This document shows positions 37,446 through 52,400 of a stretch of DNA of 64,000 nt, piece by piece (the first letter of the stretch is position 1; each line of letters opens with the position of its first letter). Below the pieces are notes generated by a model. The model ran no database searches. It was given only the letters and a program-made list of their open reading frames with translations, and was not told where the DNA came from. This DNA is from Branchiostoma floridae. Taxonomy: Eukaryota; Chordata; Leptocardii; Amphioxiformes; Branchiostomatidae. The position numbers and the translations under genes are program-made. The stretch lies in the NCBI RefSeq assembly GCF_000003815.2, contig NC_049985.1, positions 11,842,813 to 11,906,812 on the forward strand. Direction: 5' to 3'.

Positions 37446-40400
37446 TCAGCAAGGTTGCTGTACAGGCTTTGCTGTTGCAGCCTCAACCTCCGTCGCAGTT
37501 TCAACTTCCTCTATGTGCATTGGCTCTTTCCTATCAGTGTCAGTCTCCACATAGCTTGTATATTTCATCTCCATATTAGGTTCTTCCTTGTCAGTGTCCA
37601 CATATATTGCATTTTTGTTCAGCAAAGGCTCTTTCTTTTCAGTGTCATAGCTTGTATTTTGCACTTTTATAGGCTCTTTCTTGTCCGTGTCATAGCGTAT
37701 ATTTTGCACCAGTGTATGCTCTTTCTTGTCAGTGTCATAGCTTATGTTTTGCACTTTTATAGGCTCTTCATTGTTGTCAGTGTCATGGCTTGTATTTTGG
37801 ACCAGCATAGGCTGTTTCTTCTCAGGTTCCACATAGTTCATCTGCATATTGGGCTCTTTCTTGTCAGTAAGGACATATTTCATATGTTTGACAGCAACTT
37901 TAGTGGCACTTCTGTTCCAGGTGTGAGTCTTGTGGTGAGCTTCTATCTCTGCCACAGAAAGGGTGAGGAAGTCACACTTGGGGCAGTCGTACACTGTATC
38001 CTTCTTGTGGACCCTCATGTGAATGGCCAGGTTGTCCTGCCTGGAACATGCATACTTGCACAGCTTGCAGCTGAAGGGCTTCTCCTTGGTGTGTGTCCTG
38101 ATGTGGTCGATCAGTTTGTTGGCCGTCTTGCCCAGGTAGCCGCAGGTGTTGCACCTGTACAGGTTGCCGTAGCGATGCTGCTGTGACACGTGCATCTTCA
38201 GCCCCAGCTTGGTGTCGGTGGTGTGGCGGCAGATGCGGCACTTGAACTCTTCCTTCCCGTGGGTCAGCATGTGGGCTTTGAGGGCGGACATGAGGTTGGT
38301 GCCGTAGCTGCACTTGTCGCAGTTGTGCCTCGTGTCCACGTGCATCGTCGCCAGGTGCTCGCTGAGCTCCTGCGGGGTCTTGAAGTACTTGTGGCACTTC
38401 TTGCACTGGTACATCTTGGCCGTGTAGTGGACGAGGAGATGGGCCTCGAACTTGGCCTTCATCTTGGTCACAAAGTTGCACAGCGTGCAGGAGAACAGCT
38501 CAGGTTCGCTCATCACTTCTTGTGCCAATGTGAACCTGGTAATAGTTAAAGATATGTTTCACATTAGATGTCTGTATCCCAAGGTAATCCAACAACTGTC
38601 TTTTCTGATATTGATCTTTTTGAATGGTAAGAACACTTTGTACACCATGGTATATTCAGTAATGCTAAATGACTTCTCAAAGTGGACCTTACATCTACAA
38701 GTACATTACTTGTTACTAAGTTGTTAGGATATTTTTCAAGTGACTTTAAAGTTATGTCAGGTTTATTCAAGGGCTTCATTGTTAGAGATTTCTGCAAGGA
38801 AGAAAAATCATTGTTTCTGCTGAACTGTTACTACAGTAGTCTCAGTTATAGACCTCTAAATGCTCTGATGTATCTCACCTGTCCAGTGGCTTCTGCCGGA
38901 TTCCATGATTCTTGAAGAGGTGTTGCTTGATGTCTTCTTCAGTCTTGGAGGTCGACTTGCAGAAATTGCACTGCACCTGAAACTTCCACTGCTCTCTCTC
39001 ATGGTACAGGTGCATGTGGCCGCTGAACTTCAGACTGCTCGAGGACACAAACTGGCACACTTGGCATTGGAAGTGGTAGTGTTTTGCACTAGTTCCATTC
39101 TCTTCAACAACGTCCACTATACTCGCTGGATCTGCCTGCAGTTGGTCGGCCTCTGCAGACCCCTGTTTTGGAGAGATGAACTTCATCAGTTCGATGGGGT
39201 TTGACGGTTTGAGCTTATGCACTGCCATGTGTTGTTCCAATGTTCTCTTGGCCTTCGCACTGTAAGAACAGAGCTCACATTTGTACTTTCTGTTCCCTAC
39301 ATGCAGCTTCATGTGTCGATTCCAGCTTTGCTTTCGGGGAAAGCTCTTGTTGCAGAGGGTACATCTGAAGACGGGCAGCCCTCCCTCTTCCGACTTGCAG
39401 AGTGCAAAGGCTTCCGCAGCTTTAAGGAACTCGGTGGTCTCCTCGGAGGTGCTGGAAGAGGAGCCGTCCTCTGGGCTACTTGTACCAGATGTGTCTGATG
39501 TCTCCATTGTGAAGTTTGGAAAGTTGAGAGAAGAAAAGGTGGTGACTTTATTGACGGTTAGAGTTGTTGGCTCATTATTGTTTCCTGGTACCTTTGCAGC
39601 ATCTTTGACATGAGTTTTATAAGGTTGGATGGAATCACTTGTTGCAGTAGTATTCTCCTCTTGTCTGTGTTCTTCTGTCTGATGTTCACTGTCTTCTTCT
39701 GTCTTAACTGTACTAGATTGTCCAAGAAGAAAACTTCTAAGTTGCTGAAGTGTGCCAATCCTTGCTTCTGTGGAAGCACCGCTTACTTCATTGCTGGAAT
39801 GTACAAGGTTGCCTGTGGCTGTCTGGTCCCCTGGCTGTGTTTCTTGTTCTCTTGATTGTCTATTTCCTGTTTCAGCATCTTCTGATGAAAGCTCTACTTC
39901 CATTGCCACAGGTTCTGCTGTATAGGTCCTACTCATGTTGTCTTTGTCTCCACCTGTTTTATCTGCAGTCTCTTCCAACTCCCTTCTGTCAGCTGTGTTC
40001 ATCAGGAATGAATACTTCTTTAACATGTCAGAGTAGGATGTTGGACTTTCCCCCAAAACTTCACGGTGGTACCTGGTGGCCATGTGTTGCTGGAGGTTGT
40101 CCTTTCTGGCTGTTGAGTATGGACACAGGTGGCATTGGTACTTCTTCTCTCCAGTGTGGGTCTTCAAGTGACGGGCAACGTGGTTCTTGATGACCTTATT
40201 GCACTCTGGACAGTTGAAGACCTTTTCGCCTTCATCTGTCTCATGGTAGGAATACTTTGTGTGCATCTTTGGTGAAAAAACATGTGGGCTCAGGCTTTCT
40301 GTTTCTCCACTGTATGTCTCATTTCCATCTCCTATCTCAATGTTTTGGGATCCATTCAGAGAAGAGGATTGACTCAAGTCCAGAGGTGTCTCCTCCTCCA

Positions 40401-43400
40401 TTACATCCTCATGGCATGTGTCCATAGTCTCTTCTTTGATGGGAACCGGTTGAAACTGAACGGCTCCAGCAAAGGGTGGAATGTGCACAACAGCTGTGGA
40501 GCCGTCCTTACAGTTTGTGACAGGTGATGCATTGCCGGAACAGCCTTTTTGACCATTATCTAATGAACAGTTGCTCAGATTTTCATCAGTGACCTCCTGT
40601 ATTCTCAACGGTGATGCCCTGTGTGTGCCACTTTCTTTGTGCCCCTCAGAGGCAGATCCTGCGCCTGTCAGGTTGTTCCTGTACATGTACATCGCTGTGT
40701 GCGGGAGATTCGTGGGGAAACCCCATCCCAAAGAAACTCTGTTTGTTTGTTGTGAGCTAGGGTCGGAGTCGTGAAGTGCCATCCGGTTTGCTGTTGCTGT
40801 GAGCGCTAATGACCACGGCCTTGGGGGATCTGTTTTTGGTGGTTCTGCTTGGCAGGCCATGACGCTCACACCCCCTGGCAGCATGTTGTACTGGAGTCTC
40901 GGCATGTCTCTCACCATGTTTGATGAAGGAATGGGATAACTGCTGACATGAGCTGTGTACTGGCCATACTTCCAGTCGTCTGTCCCTCTCGGTTCTTGCT
41001 TCACTCTCACATCCTGTCCTACGGGGATCCTCCTACCCACCTGGCTGGGCGGCCAGTGAGCGTTCCAGGCTGCCGGGTAAACCACACCTCCAAAGTATGC
41101 GTACATCGCGTCTTCACCGTTGTCTTCTGAATCGGCTTCTGTACCACTATCTAGACAGTCGTCAGGCTCATTGTTTGTAAAAGCGAGGAATTGTTTGGGG
41201 TCTTCTCCTTTCTTTACCGGTATGTGTGTGGGTGCTTCCTGTTGTGAAAGTAGGGTGGGGTGACCCTCCCTTCCTGAGGTGTTTCCCCTTTTTGTCTGCC
41301 GTCTGCGTCTTCCTGTGTTTGTCTGTGGAGTTCTGGATGGATCAGCTGACTGTGACTCACCTGCAGTGGGGAAGAATTCAGACGAGTTTGTTAAAATCCA
41401 GATTAAAGATTAAAAAACACATCAACATTATATGATAGTTACTAGTAACTGCTACTACTCATCTACATCTGATCAGTCTGCAATCTTTTAAGTTTTAAAA
41501 AAGTTTTGTAAGAGTTTTGTTTACACATACATTTTATAAAGTAGTACCAAGATTTGTTTGTGTTCTGCTTACTTGTTTACCAAATAACGTTTGTAGAATG
41601 AACTTGATTTACATCAGAAGAGTGAGTTGGTCTACGAGAACTTTGCTCTTATTTACGGTGAAGGGCAGTGATAGAAAAGTAGGTGACGTAAGGACACAAA
41701 CAATTGATGCCACCCGGAGCTCTAGATGTTTATCCTGTGACGACATTAAAGAAGATTGGATCAGGCCTGCGTCCACCCTAGCAGGGCCAGCGGAAGCTAA
41801 TTTGTCAGAAGGTTTCATGAACAAAAGAAAGTTCACCTGGTACTACGTCATGGACTAGTGTTTAACATCAGTGCCCTTTGGGGGCGACAGATTAAGCAAC
41901 AAAAACTCACTGAGCCACATCCTACAGATACCCGTAAGGTCATACAAATGACGTGTATGTGATGATTGTATCTTGTAAGTTGATCATTGATTGTTTATCG
42001 CCAGGTGGGGAAAACAGGAATGACTGACAGGCAAGAATGTTGACTCACTATTGTACAATTCTTCTCTCAACTGCCAGTTATTTAGTAGATTTACTTTGTG
42101 TGTTTTAATTACATTCTGAATGTACAACATGACCCTCCTTTCACTTTTCTGTTATTGTTTCTTCCAAACACATTAGTCCTACAAGAGCTAATCATCACAA
42201 GCAGTCCTGTCAATCAGGTGATAAGAGTAATATCATAACACAGGCAAATTGTGAGTGACAAAACCTTCCTGATAACTTCATTGAAAATTAGAGTCAACTG
42301 ATTTCTTAATTTTTCTTTCAAATTTCAATGAACCAATTGATTTACAGAATATCAAGCATCACATGTCTCCTATGGAAATGTGAATTTTTATAAGTCTTAC
42401 AAAAATGTACAGATTCATGTTTTCTGTCATTTGGCATACTAACAAATACCTTTCATAAATTGCTGTTTTCAACTTTGGAACAGACAGGAAATCATGGAAA
42501 AACAGGGCCCATACAGAGTCTATGAAGTAGCTAAATTAGGTGATGACTCTTTTACATACATGTACATGTATTACAGGATGTATAACATGTATCTGGTGAA
42601 AACTTCTAAACGAGCATCCTTGGTGAAGGCAAACGTACTAATACTTGTATCTAGGCATTCTTTTCAAGAGACACGACAAAGTAAAGCGTGCATGATACGT
42701 CCTTGGAATAGCCATTCTGAGCAGCACTAAGTAAAGGTGAGGCTAGGGAAATGTCTCACACATTGTCTGCAGGGAGTGGCCTGTCCGCTGATTTATTACC
42801 TCTGTCTGAGTCTGTGAATACAGTCATAACTGCCATTGTGTGCAGGTATTTTAACGAGCTTCTGCATGACGGAATATTCCACTTACAAAATTCTGTACTT
42901 GGACTGTTTCCACAGTATTTCTTTCATACACTAAACGAAAAAGTGTTGCTGATCTGGTATGTCAAGCAAATACATGTACATGTACAATAAGGGTGCTGTA
43001 CTTTTTCTAGGTGAAATATAAGAACAGAAAATGAGGAAGAATGATGTCAGTTTATTGACCTACTGAGGTTATACATGTAGCTTAGCAACAAAAGCAACAC
43101 ACAGTGCCAGACTGGAGATGAGTTATAGCTGCTACATTTACTGAACAAAAGTTCTACTACATTATGTGGACCCCCGACTATTTTATTGCCCCCACCTGCC
43201 TTAAAATGTACATACAATGTGTTGTAAAACTGTCTAGTTTGAAGGCCAAAGTAGTTGGCCTTCAACAATGCTTGGAGATTGAAGATATGCCCTTTCTGAA
43301 ATTTTGGTAACTATTGTTACTGTACAGTAACAGTAACTATGAAAACGTTATGGTCCATTTTCTAATTAAGCCATTATGCTTTTTCTATAAAAAAAAAGCA

Positions 43401-46400
43401 AGAAATATATTACGCATTGTGGGAATGGACTAAACTTTAAAATCAATGAAACAGAATTAGCAGTAACACTGCACATTCAAGCCGAGAGGGAAACTGATCT
43501 AAAACAATCATCATTATTACTATATATTAGAATGGAAGGTAGTAACATCCGTTATATGGCATAGATTAGCTCTGTGAAGATAAGAATGGTATAGCCCTAA
43601 ACAGTGGAACATGACCCTGCTTTTCTTGAAGCAGATGAGTCGGTCATATGACAGATTGACAATGGAAGAATTCCCCTGTGGCGCTCCTATAGCATGCTGG
43701 TGTTTAGGGCATGCCAACAGCTCGCTCGTGCGCATGTGCATACTGCACAATCACGTGGGAGGGTTACTCAGGGGCAACGCATACTATTTTCGTTATGCTC
43801 CGCTTTTTCAGCCATTTTCACACTACTGCACGTACATGCCATTGTATCATTATATAAAGGAAAGAACTTTAATCAGCTTTTCAATTCAAAAGATATCGAG
43901 GGCAATGGGGAAAATAATGATCACTTTGATAACCCGGTTTTAAACAGTACAAAGTCTAATAGAACAGTCAAAAGTGATTACCTTTCATTCACTGATAGGC
44001 AAAATCCAGTTGATATCATACCAATACTGAAAACATTTAGTCTCTTTTGAATGAAGCAATCTAACATAGTGAATACCAACAGTCCAAATTCACTTCCCCA
44101 TGATAGCTACATATATATCAATGGATGAAAGGAAATTTTAAGGTCATCATCATACTTGAGAATATATTGTGGTGCTTTGCAACCTTGTGTGGATTTGCTC
44201 CTTTCAATTCTTTCAAAAGAAAATTTAAGTAGTTGAACTATTTTCCATATTGCTCATGATTACATTTTTAATGCAGGATCAAGAAATGACACTGTGTTTA
44301 CCCTGGCTACATTTTGTGGCCCTGATTTAAGTTGCAGGTTGTTATATGTATGAGAGAATGGGTCATGACGGGTAATACTAAGATTGTAATCATAGGAGAA
44401 TGCCCTTGAAAATGGGGTAAATCAACAGAATGTAACATTATATTGAATGGTTTGTACCATCTTACTTGGTTTTAGCAACCTAATATAATTGGCCCAGAGG
44501 TTAGGGTGGAGTGGGGTTTAAGTTGCAACAGGGCTATTTAGATTCCAAACTATGAGCTGCAGCTAAATCATGACAGTCTAATCACTAATATATAATTGTC
44601 CTTTATAAATGGCAAATCTTTAACATTGAAATACACAATCAAGTACAAATCTGATTGATAGATACATTGTACATGTTAGATGGCATTACAATACACTCTT
44701 TCAGGAATATTCACTGAATTAAACATTCACTGGAGATTCTTGGTGTACAGATAATAGTATCTCAAACTTTTGTTTAAAGCTTTGTGACTGCAACTTCACA
44801 GTTATATAACTTACAAAATAGAGTACATTTTCTGTCAGGTCTTCCCAATAAGAGCTAGGTTGCTAACTAAATGTAGGTATTAATTGATAGCACCAGATTT
44901 TTACAGTTAGGCAATAGGAAGAAGGTTAAGCCTAGGATTACTCTAACTTACTATGATAATAATTATGTTTCAATAATGATTTTAGCTATGGACTGTACTG
45001 AACAATCTATATTGTATGGTAAAATTGCATGTATCATGTATTTACATTTAAGAGACCTTGACATTGTTTCATAAGCTGGTGTGTTACGCCAAAGGGCGGT
45101 TATACGGCTATATTAGATACAAATACAGACAGACATTAAATCATTACTTCCTATTCACACAGTCTCTCTATTAATTTTTAAGATACTATAATCAGTAAGA
45201 TTTGATACTGGTATCGATTAATATGAACTTACCATTGCCGGTGGGTTATGTTTGGAGTTGTTGAACAACTCAACTTACTTTACACACCAATGCATGCTCT
45301 TTATCGCGCGGCTTGGACCAAATTCAGCCGGTACAGTCAGGACTAGACTAGACAAGTTTAGGCTAGTCGGATACACATGTCGCCCCAAGCACTTCTGCCG
45401 TAGGCCTGGTTGACCTGTGTAGCTTCTTTTCTTTCCCAACTGGTAATTAATTTGCCGCATGGACAAAACACACAAAAGACTAATTTTCTAGCAGCCTTTG
45501 TAGTCTACCTGATCTTTTTTAAGATTTTATTTCATGCTTTGTACGGTCACTTGTTTGACTTCTGTGGTTGTAAGCCAAACGTTACTGTGTGCCAAAGCTG
45601 GCGATCTGGTACTATAACTGATTTATTGAGATTACAGTCTGAACAGACCAAAATTAGTGGCAGGGCTGAAGAAACCTACAACAACATCACAACATTCTTT
45701 CTGTCTGTTGTATGCTTTCAAGACATGACTTGTAGTAGCACAATGCCTGCAAGCATATGTGCCGAATAGTGACAGTCTCTTTGAAGTATTGAAGCTGCAA
45801 GGTTAAGTCTTTGTTAGATAGATACACGCTGTAACAGTCACTGTACCGGGTCACCAACCTGGCTTTGAAATAATTGTTGATAAAGCTTCTTTTCAACTTA
45901 TGTAAGTTACTGACCTTACTCTAGACAGACTTGAAGGTATTGGTATTATGTAAGATGGGCTTCTGTTGTGATGTGTCCCTGACCGCTAGGTGACTGACAG
46001 TAGCTGTTAATTTGCACCCGTGCAATGGATAACATCTAACAAACAACCACAACAACTTTTCAAAATTAGCTGACTTAGATGTACATGTCACAAAACCTTA
46101 GATTGGAATAGGGAGTTTTTCTGATGTTTCTTTTTAGGTAACATTGTATATCTAGTTTTTGTTGTAGCCTGACCTTGATGTATGTGTCAATGACAGGAAA
46201 AAAGGGTCTGGGATTGCATGGCAGTATAGATAAAATTACAATGTACATTGCATTTTGTAGGACAGTTCTGATTTTGATTTTGATTCTTGAAAGAAAATAT
46301 TCAGGACAATTGAGTGATGCTTGAAGTGATTGAGATGGATACGAGTAATCTGATGTTTCTGTTTTATTTAGTGACAATTAATAGGAGATTTTTGCTGATT

Positions 46401-49400
46401 TGAAATAGGAAAGCTAAACTTAAGGAACATTATGCAACATAAATTGAATACTGCATCCTTAAAAGTCACTGATATATGAACATGTTCCACCCATATTTGC
46501 TGTTTTGATGTACTCCTCAATGATTATGTGTAAATATGCAACTCAGTTTGAAAGTTATTACGGTTCTTACAAGCTGCAATATCAAAGCAAATACACAATG
46601 ATTGTCTTATTTGTTTGTAAGCTTGTATTGCATGGCATAACACACCAAGTTTGTACCGAGCGGTACAAGCTGCAAATTCAGACTCCACTCACACGAGGAT
46701 AGACCACTACTCTTATCAATAAGTGGTTGTTCTCCAACATGCTTTTAGGTGTGCCTTTCCTCAAACACTAGACCTCCATTTAACGTCCTATCTGAGGGAC
46801 GTCCTTTAAGCTGAAGCTAGACAGTGCTACTGTACTCATTTACTCCTGAGCCAAGTGAGGGCATCGATGTGAAGTGCCTTACCCAAGGGCACAACATCCA
46901 TGCCTGTCGGAGATTTCAACTCCAGGTCCTGAGACAACAACCCAAACCACAAGGTCACTGTGTCAACAATAGTTTGTTAAGGTTAAGGTGAACTGCAGTT
47001 GGAAAAGCAAGGATTGTGAGGACAAAATAAACAAAAAATATCCCATCTGTACTTGGGTGGAAAGCCTGGCGACAGCGGTAGTCGCACATTACCGACTCTA
47101 TCTCTAATACAATAAACTTTAAACTAAATATTACTAAGTCTTCTGTGTAAGGCCATTTCAGAGATCATTTTGAAAAGGAACACAAAGACTGGTGTTGAAA
47201 AACAATCATGTTATTCATTTTTTGGACCATTTTGACATAAGCATGCATTTCGCCAAGTCGTAAAATGCAAGCATACATGTACGTGCACAGTGTGTAAACA
47301 GAACGATGGTGCGTACTAGTACATGTACGTCCTCAAATTCGGATTTCACAGGGTTAAGCGCTACTTAAGGTTTATCTGAGTGCTTGACCACTTAAAGGGA
47401 AGTTCCGTTTTCAAGAGACACACTGTTCTCATATAAATTGAATGGAAAATTTGAATACCTTTTAGCCAGGCAAGCAATGATTTCAACAAAGCGAACTCCC
47501 GTAGTACACATACAATGTACCTCGCACCAAAATCCTACCTGTGCCGATTTTTAATGTTCATGTAAACGATAATCTTAAACGAGAAACAAACGTTGGACCT
47601 ACTTTTGACTGGATATCGCTGAGTGTGGGTTGCGATCGCTCTGCTGTTCTATTAGCGGTGAGTAAGAAAAGGGGCGACTCTGATAGTTGATCATGACTTA
47701 TACCCTGCACACAGGATGGGTGTCTTCTTCGTAGTGGCCAGGTGACTACACCTCTTTCCTGTCTGGTGGCCAATGACGACGATTGTCTCTCTAATAGCCA
47801 CAATAGGCCTTGAAATTAAGTGGGCCACATAAACGTGTGTGCATGTCATAATTGGTCGGCTACCTCTGAACTGCATTAATTTGCATTTAGTGGCACGAAG
47901 CAAAATCACCAGCTTTGAACTTCATATTCACATCTGTAGATTGCCCAGGCAACGTTAATGTACCCTTTCTATATTTAATGATTACTGTCTTATATAGCAA
48001 TATTGCTGCAGGAAGCATTTTCTTTCCCCAAATACTTTTCTTTGATGTAGGAAAAGTACTGGTGGCTTTTCGGTCTTGGATCCGATCCAAAGGCGGATCT
48101 GAAATACCAAATGGGCTGAGCAAAATCATGTGATAGTTCTAGATCTGGATGCACATGTAACCGCCCTCGTCAGTCATTTTTTTTAGAAAGTACCCAAAAA
48201 CCAAATTTGTTTAGATACTTAACATCAATCTTTCGTGTAGTTCTTTTGTTCTTTAATTTACAACCATGTATACGTGTAAGATACAAAGAAAAACTACATG
48301 TACCTACATATAACATGTACTATCAGGGCACTTAATATTAGTAATAGTGACAATAAGAACTGAAATTTCCACACAAAAAAGGGGGTGGGAAAAGGCCTTG
48401 TATGTGTACTGGGGTATCAAAGTACACTTCTTAGAAGTTAGATACCAAATTCTTGGATTAAGGTAAAATCCTTATCAATTTCTATCAATTAAACTTAACT
48501 TGACGCATAACGTGAGATGAGATGATTTGGCCTGACGCTAACTATTCTCACCAAGAGACACAAAGGTGGAGTTTCCTCTTGACTAGACGAGTAAAATCAT
48601 CGTTGAGCAGACGTGACCTTTGAAAGGGTGTGAACCTAACCCTTATCATAGAGGTAGGCTTTGTCTGTGTGCATCAGGACACACCTGGAGGCCTCTCACC
48701 TGAGGTGTGGTGCCCACAGCTTAACTTGAGTGGAAGGGAACACTTATAAACAGGGTGTGAGTTCTTGTGTGCATTCTGAAAAGCAGCTTTGATTTTGTTC
48801 TCAGGTGTACACCTTACGTTTATCTCACTTTCCAAATGCCAAGCATGTTTCAGAGGTTAGGCTATCTTTTGAGGTACATATACATTATACATCATAAAGA
48901 GAACTATAAAAAAATTCATCATTAAAAGCATTTAAGTTCATTTGTTCTCTAATGAGGAATCTCTATAGTTTGTTCTTCTCTAAAAACATCAGAGAGAGGG
49001 TGCTTTTTCTAGCCACAGACAGGTTAATGACACTTGGTTTTCTCCTGCTTAAGAAGAATTATGCCACACACCATGTAATTTGGACGCCACATTAACTGAC
49101 ATAAGTGGCCCCATAATCACTCTCTCGTTATTTCAGGCATCTCAGGTGTGGTAGGGGTAGCCATTTGTGGGGATGGGTGGTGGACATGTCATTGACATGA
49201 GTCCTCTGTGCCTTGACCTTTGACGCAAACCTTAAGGTGTGATAATTGTTGTGGTTGTTTGTGTCATGATTTCATGTCAAAAGCATCAAAAGTGTCACCT
49301 GCACTCAAGTACTTTTGCTCCATTTTCCCCACAGCATTTTCTGATTTTTGACCTGCCCTGGTCTTGTTATGTTTACATCATGGTTCTGTAAATAACAAAT

Positions 49401-52400
49401 TTGAAAGGGATTCACTGTCCTGCTTTGTAGTTTAGTGGCTGCTAAATTGATGTCCTGGCCTCCACCAAAAGGACAAGGACCAAAGTCTCACCTTCAGATT
49501 TCAACAATTTACTAAAATTACAGTTGGTTTAAGCGACAGGATATGGCTGGTAGAAAGGTTTTGAATGTTTTTTTGTTATCTCTTGTAGTTGGGCGCATAA
49601 TGATAATACTTAATGGATAACTAATAGAGTATCAAAACCATTGTATAATAATGCAATCATTCCTCCTTTTAAAACACACATCATAGACAACATGTGAATC
49701 CCTCAGCAATCATATATGACAAGCAAACTTAAAGGAAGGAAAAGATATGAGGAAAACGTCTTTACTAATTTTGTGAAAGTCTGTGGTATCTTTAAGTTAA
49801 TACATACTGACACAAACAAAGATCCACCCAATTGTCGTCATTTCCCAGATAATGACGACAATTGGGTGAGATCTAATTCTCTGTACACAGTGGATCATCG
49901 ACTTGACATCATTGCTAATCCATGACTCAGAGTTAGACTTGTTGGCTTTGTTACACGTACCCACCCTCAACAATTAGGCTAATCTGGTTGGAGAAAATAC
50001 AAGCTGCAGTGCCTTACACACTTCAAATTTTGGTGATCTTTTTCATGACCAAAAGGTCATTTTTGATTGGTAAGCCTTCTTGTAAAATTTCAAAAGCCAC
50101 ACGATGACACAATACCAATCCTGTAACATTGTGAAAACCATTTAAGGTAACAACTGTAGTACAATATGTGGTTGCTACTGTAGCATTTGTGGCAAAGGTA
50201 CATGTATGTGAGAACCGTTGACCATGACACTTTTGAAGTCTGTACCACAAATCCGCAACTATCTCCCACGAGTGTCCTAGTTATCTATAATAACTGTAAA
50301 CCTATACATAACTGTACAGTAAATGTGTCAGGGCCTTCATAAAAGGATTTCAGTACAGACAGTAGCACTGATGGCATGTTTAGGGATGGAGACATTTTTT
50401 TATAAAAGGATTGAGCTTTGCCTCTGGTCTAGGGCTGGGTACCGGTACAGAAAATTTAGGTCCAGGTCCGGTTCAGGTCCAGAGGATCAGGTCCAGGTCC
50501 GGACCTGAACCTGGACCTGATTCAGTATGACTCCTACTAATGGTCCATTTCACTACAAAGAAATCTGTTTGGTGTAGTATTAGACTTACACTGGCTTTTT
50601 AAAATCCTACAACGCTAACTGCACCTGTACGATTGGCTGTAAAACTTGGTAGAAATTACTATAAACTCTACTCTACTTCACTCTTGTTATTTTCTTCTAC
50701 CTGCAAGCGCCAAAACGTGTGAATGCCTGATGGGTCCACCTAATTTTTTCAGGTCCGGTTTTTCTGGACCGGTCCAATAAGAAAAACCGGTTTTGTACCG
50801 GTACGCTGTACCGATACCCAGCCCTACTCTGGTCTATAGTTGTACAACACCCCTATACTTGTACAATGACAAATGATTGCTGTTACTTCACTACTCTTCC
50901 ATGCTCAACATCTTGTTTCCTAAATGTAATATCAAATTGGTTGGTTTGCTTTGAGAAAAGGCAAGACTTTGTGAATCAAACTGGACAACCAGTGGATCAA
51001 AACTGGCAAATGATGGTACAGTTACTGTATTTTATGCAGTTGCAGCAATTAGTTTCTTCCATTCCTCATGAAAGGTTTCTCATAAGTTTACACTGCCTTA
51101 TGTCCATTATACTGTTGGGTCTTATTGTGCCTGTAATGTACTGCTGAATACAAGATAGCAATTTGGTAAACATCCAGGATGGTATTGAACATGGCTTACA
51201 GAAACATCACAGGATCCTTGAAATACCCAAGCCTCCCTACCATGGCAGTAATGGGGGGAGGAAGACAGAAATATCTTAGACGCAAGACATTAATGTTGTG
51301 GCATTGATGTACATATTATATAAAAGAAATACCTAGTGCATGGTCTATCAATGCATTAAAAGTCACATTATCTTTAAATGGTCTAAATCCCTTGTTAACA
51401 AACAACAGGCTTTCAGACAGACAATTTCCAGTACATTTCTACGAAACCTATGGGCTTGTGTCAAGAATAGATTATATGCATGCTTATGTAAATATAATTA
51501 CCATAGTCAATGCCAGGTCAAGTGGTATGTATTTATAGCTTGTATTTAGCAGATATATGGACTTTGGCCCATTTTTGTCCTTCTTTTAAATGCTGTTTTT
51601 CCTTACTATGGCAACCAGTCAAGTCTGTACAGCATATCGACAGAAAATCCATTTGCTTGGGTGACTGTCTCATCATGGTAATCACATTTTGAATTCAAAC
51701 CAACCTAGTAGGTAGTTAGGAAAATATTGCTTGTCTCAGCATGTTCTTGTTATGGCTCACATTTAAGCATAACATTGTAGCTAAGGGTTTTAAGGTCAGA
51801 ACTATAAGAAGTCTGTAAGTAAAGCCAGGGCTAAGGCCTGTCAATGCGGGGGACATCTTTGAAGATAAGGCTGTAATTGTCAAAGTAAGAGCTGTTTCCG
51901 GAGTTATGAGGGGCTCACTTCACATCCAAGGTGTATAGAAGCTAAAGGTTGTCGGGTGCAGTAATGGTCGCTGTTATGAATCTGTCTGCTAGCTTGTGGA
52001 ACTAATTGTTTTGTGAGTGAATAAACAAATTGAATGATGGGATAAAGGTGTTGACATGGACGAGAAAGCGTAAAGGTCAGTCTGGTTTAAGGAGACACGC
52101 AATGGGTGTGGAGAAATCGTACCTGTCCAGCACCTCTCACTGGAGAAGTTATCTGAGTGTACTATAGTCTGTGGTACACTCTAAAAAGTGCATAACTAAA
52201 GCTGCAAAATATTTACTAGTGTATGTACAACATAGACTAGTATGATATATGCATAAAGTGAAATTAGGATACCTTCAAATGTCTTACAAGCATCATTTGG
52301 AATGTTGTTAATTTCTGAAATAGCCTCGTAAAAAATATGTTGTGACTGTAGATGACTAAGACTGATCGCAAAATCGCGCACATGCTCAGTCCCGCGCTTC

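Noticed and set aside
37389-38186. Long plus-strand frame antisense to the zinc-finger exon 3
   Set aside because: A shadow of the coding repeats and fingers; no family features.
41517-41858. 113-codon plus-strand frame upstream of zinc-finger exon 2
   Set aside because: No recognisable motif or splice partners, and it overlaps low-complexity intron.
45225-45475. Minus-strand CAATG|GTAAGT donor as an alternative first exon of the zinc-finger gene
   Set aside because: In the phase needed for the 41360 acceptor the upstream frame meets a stop at once; it could only be untranslated, and nothing else supports it.
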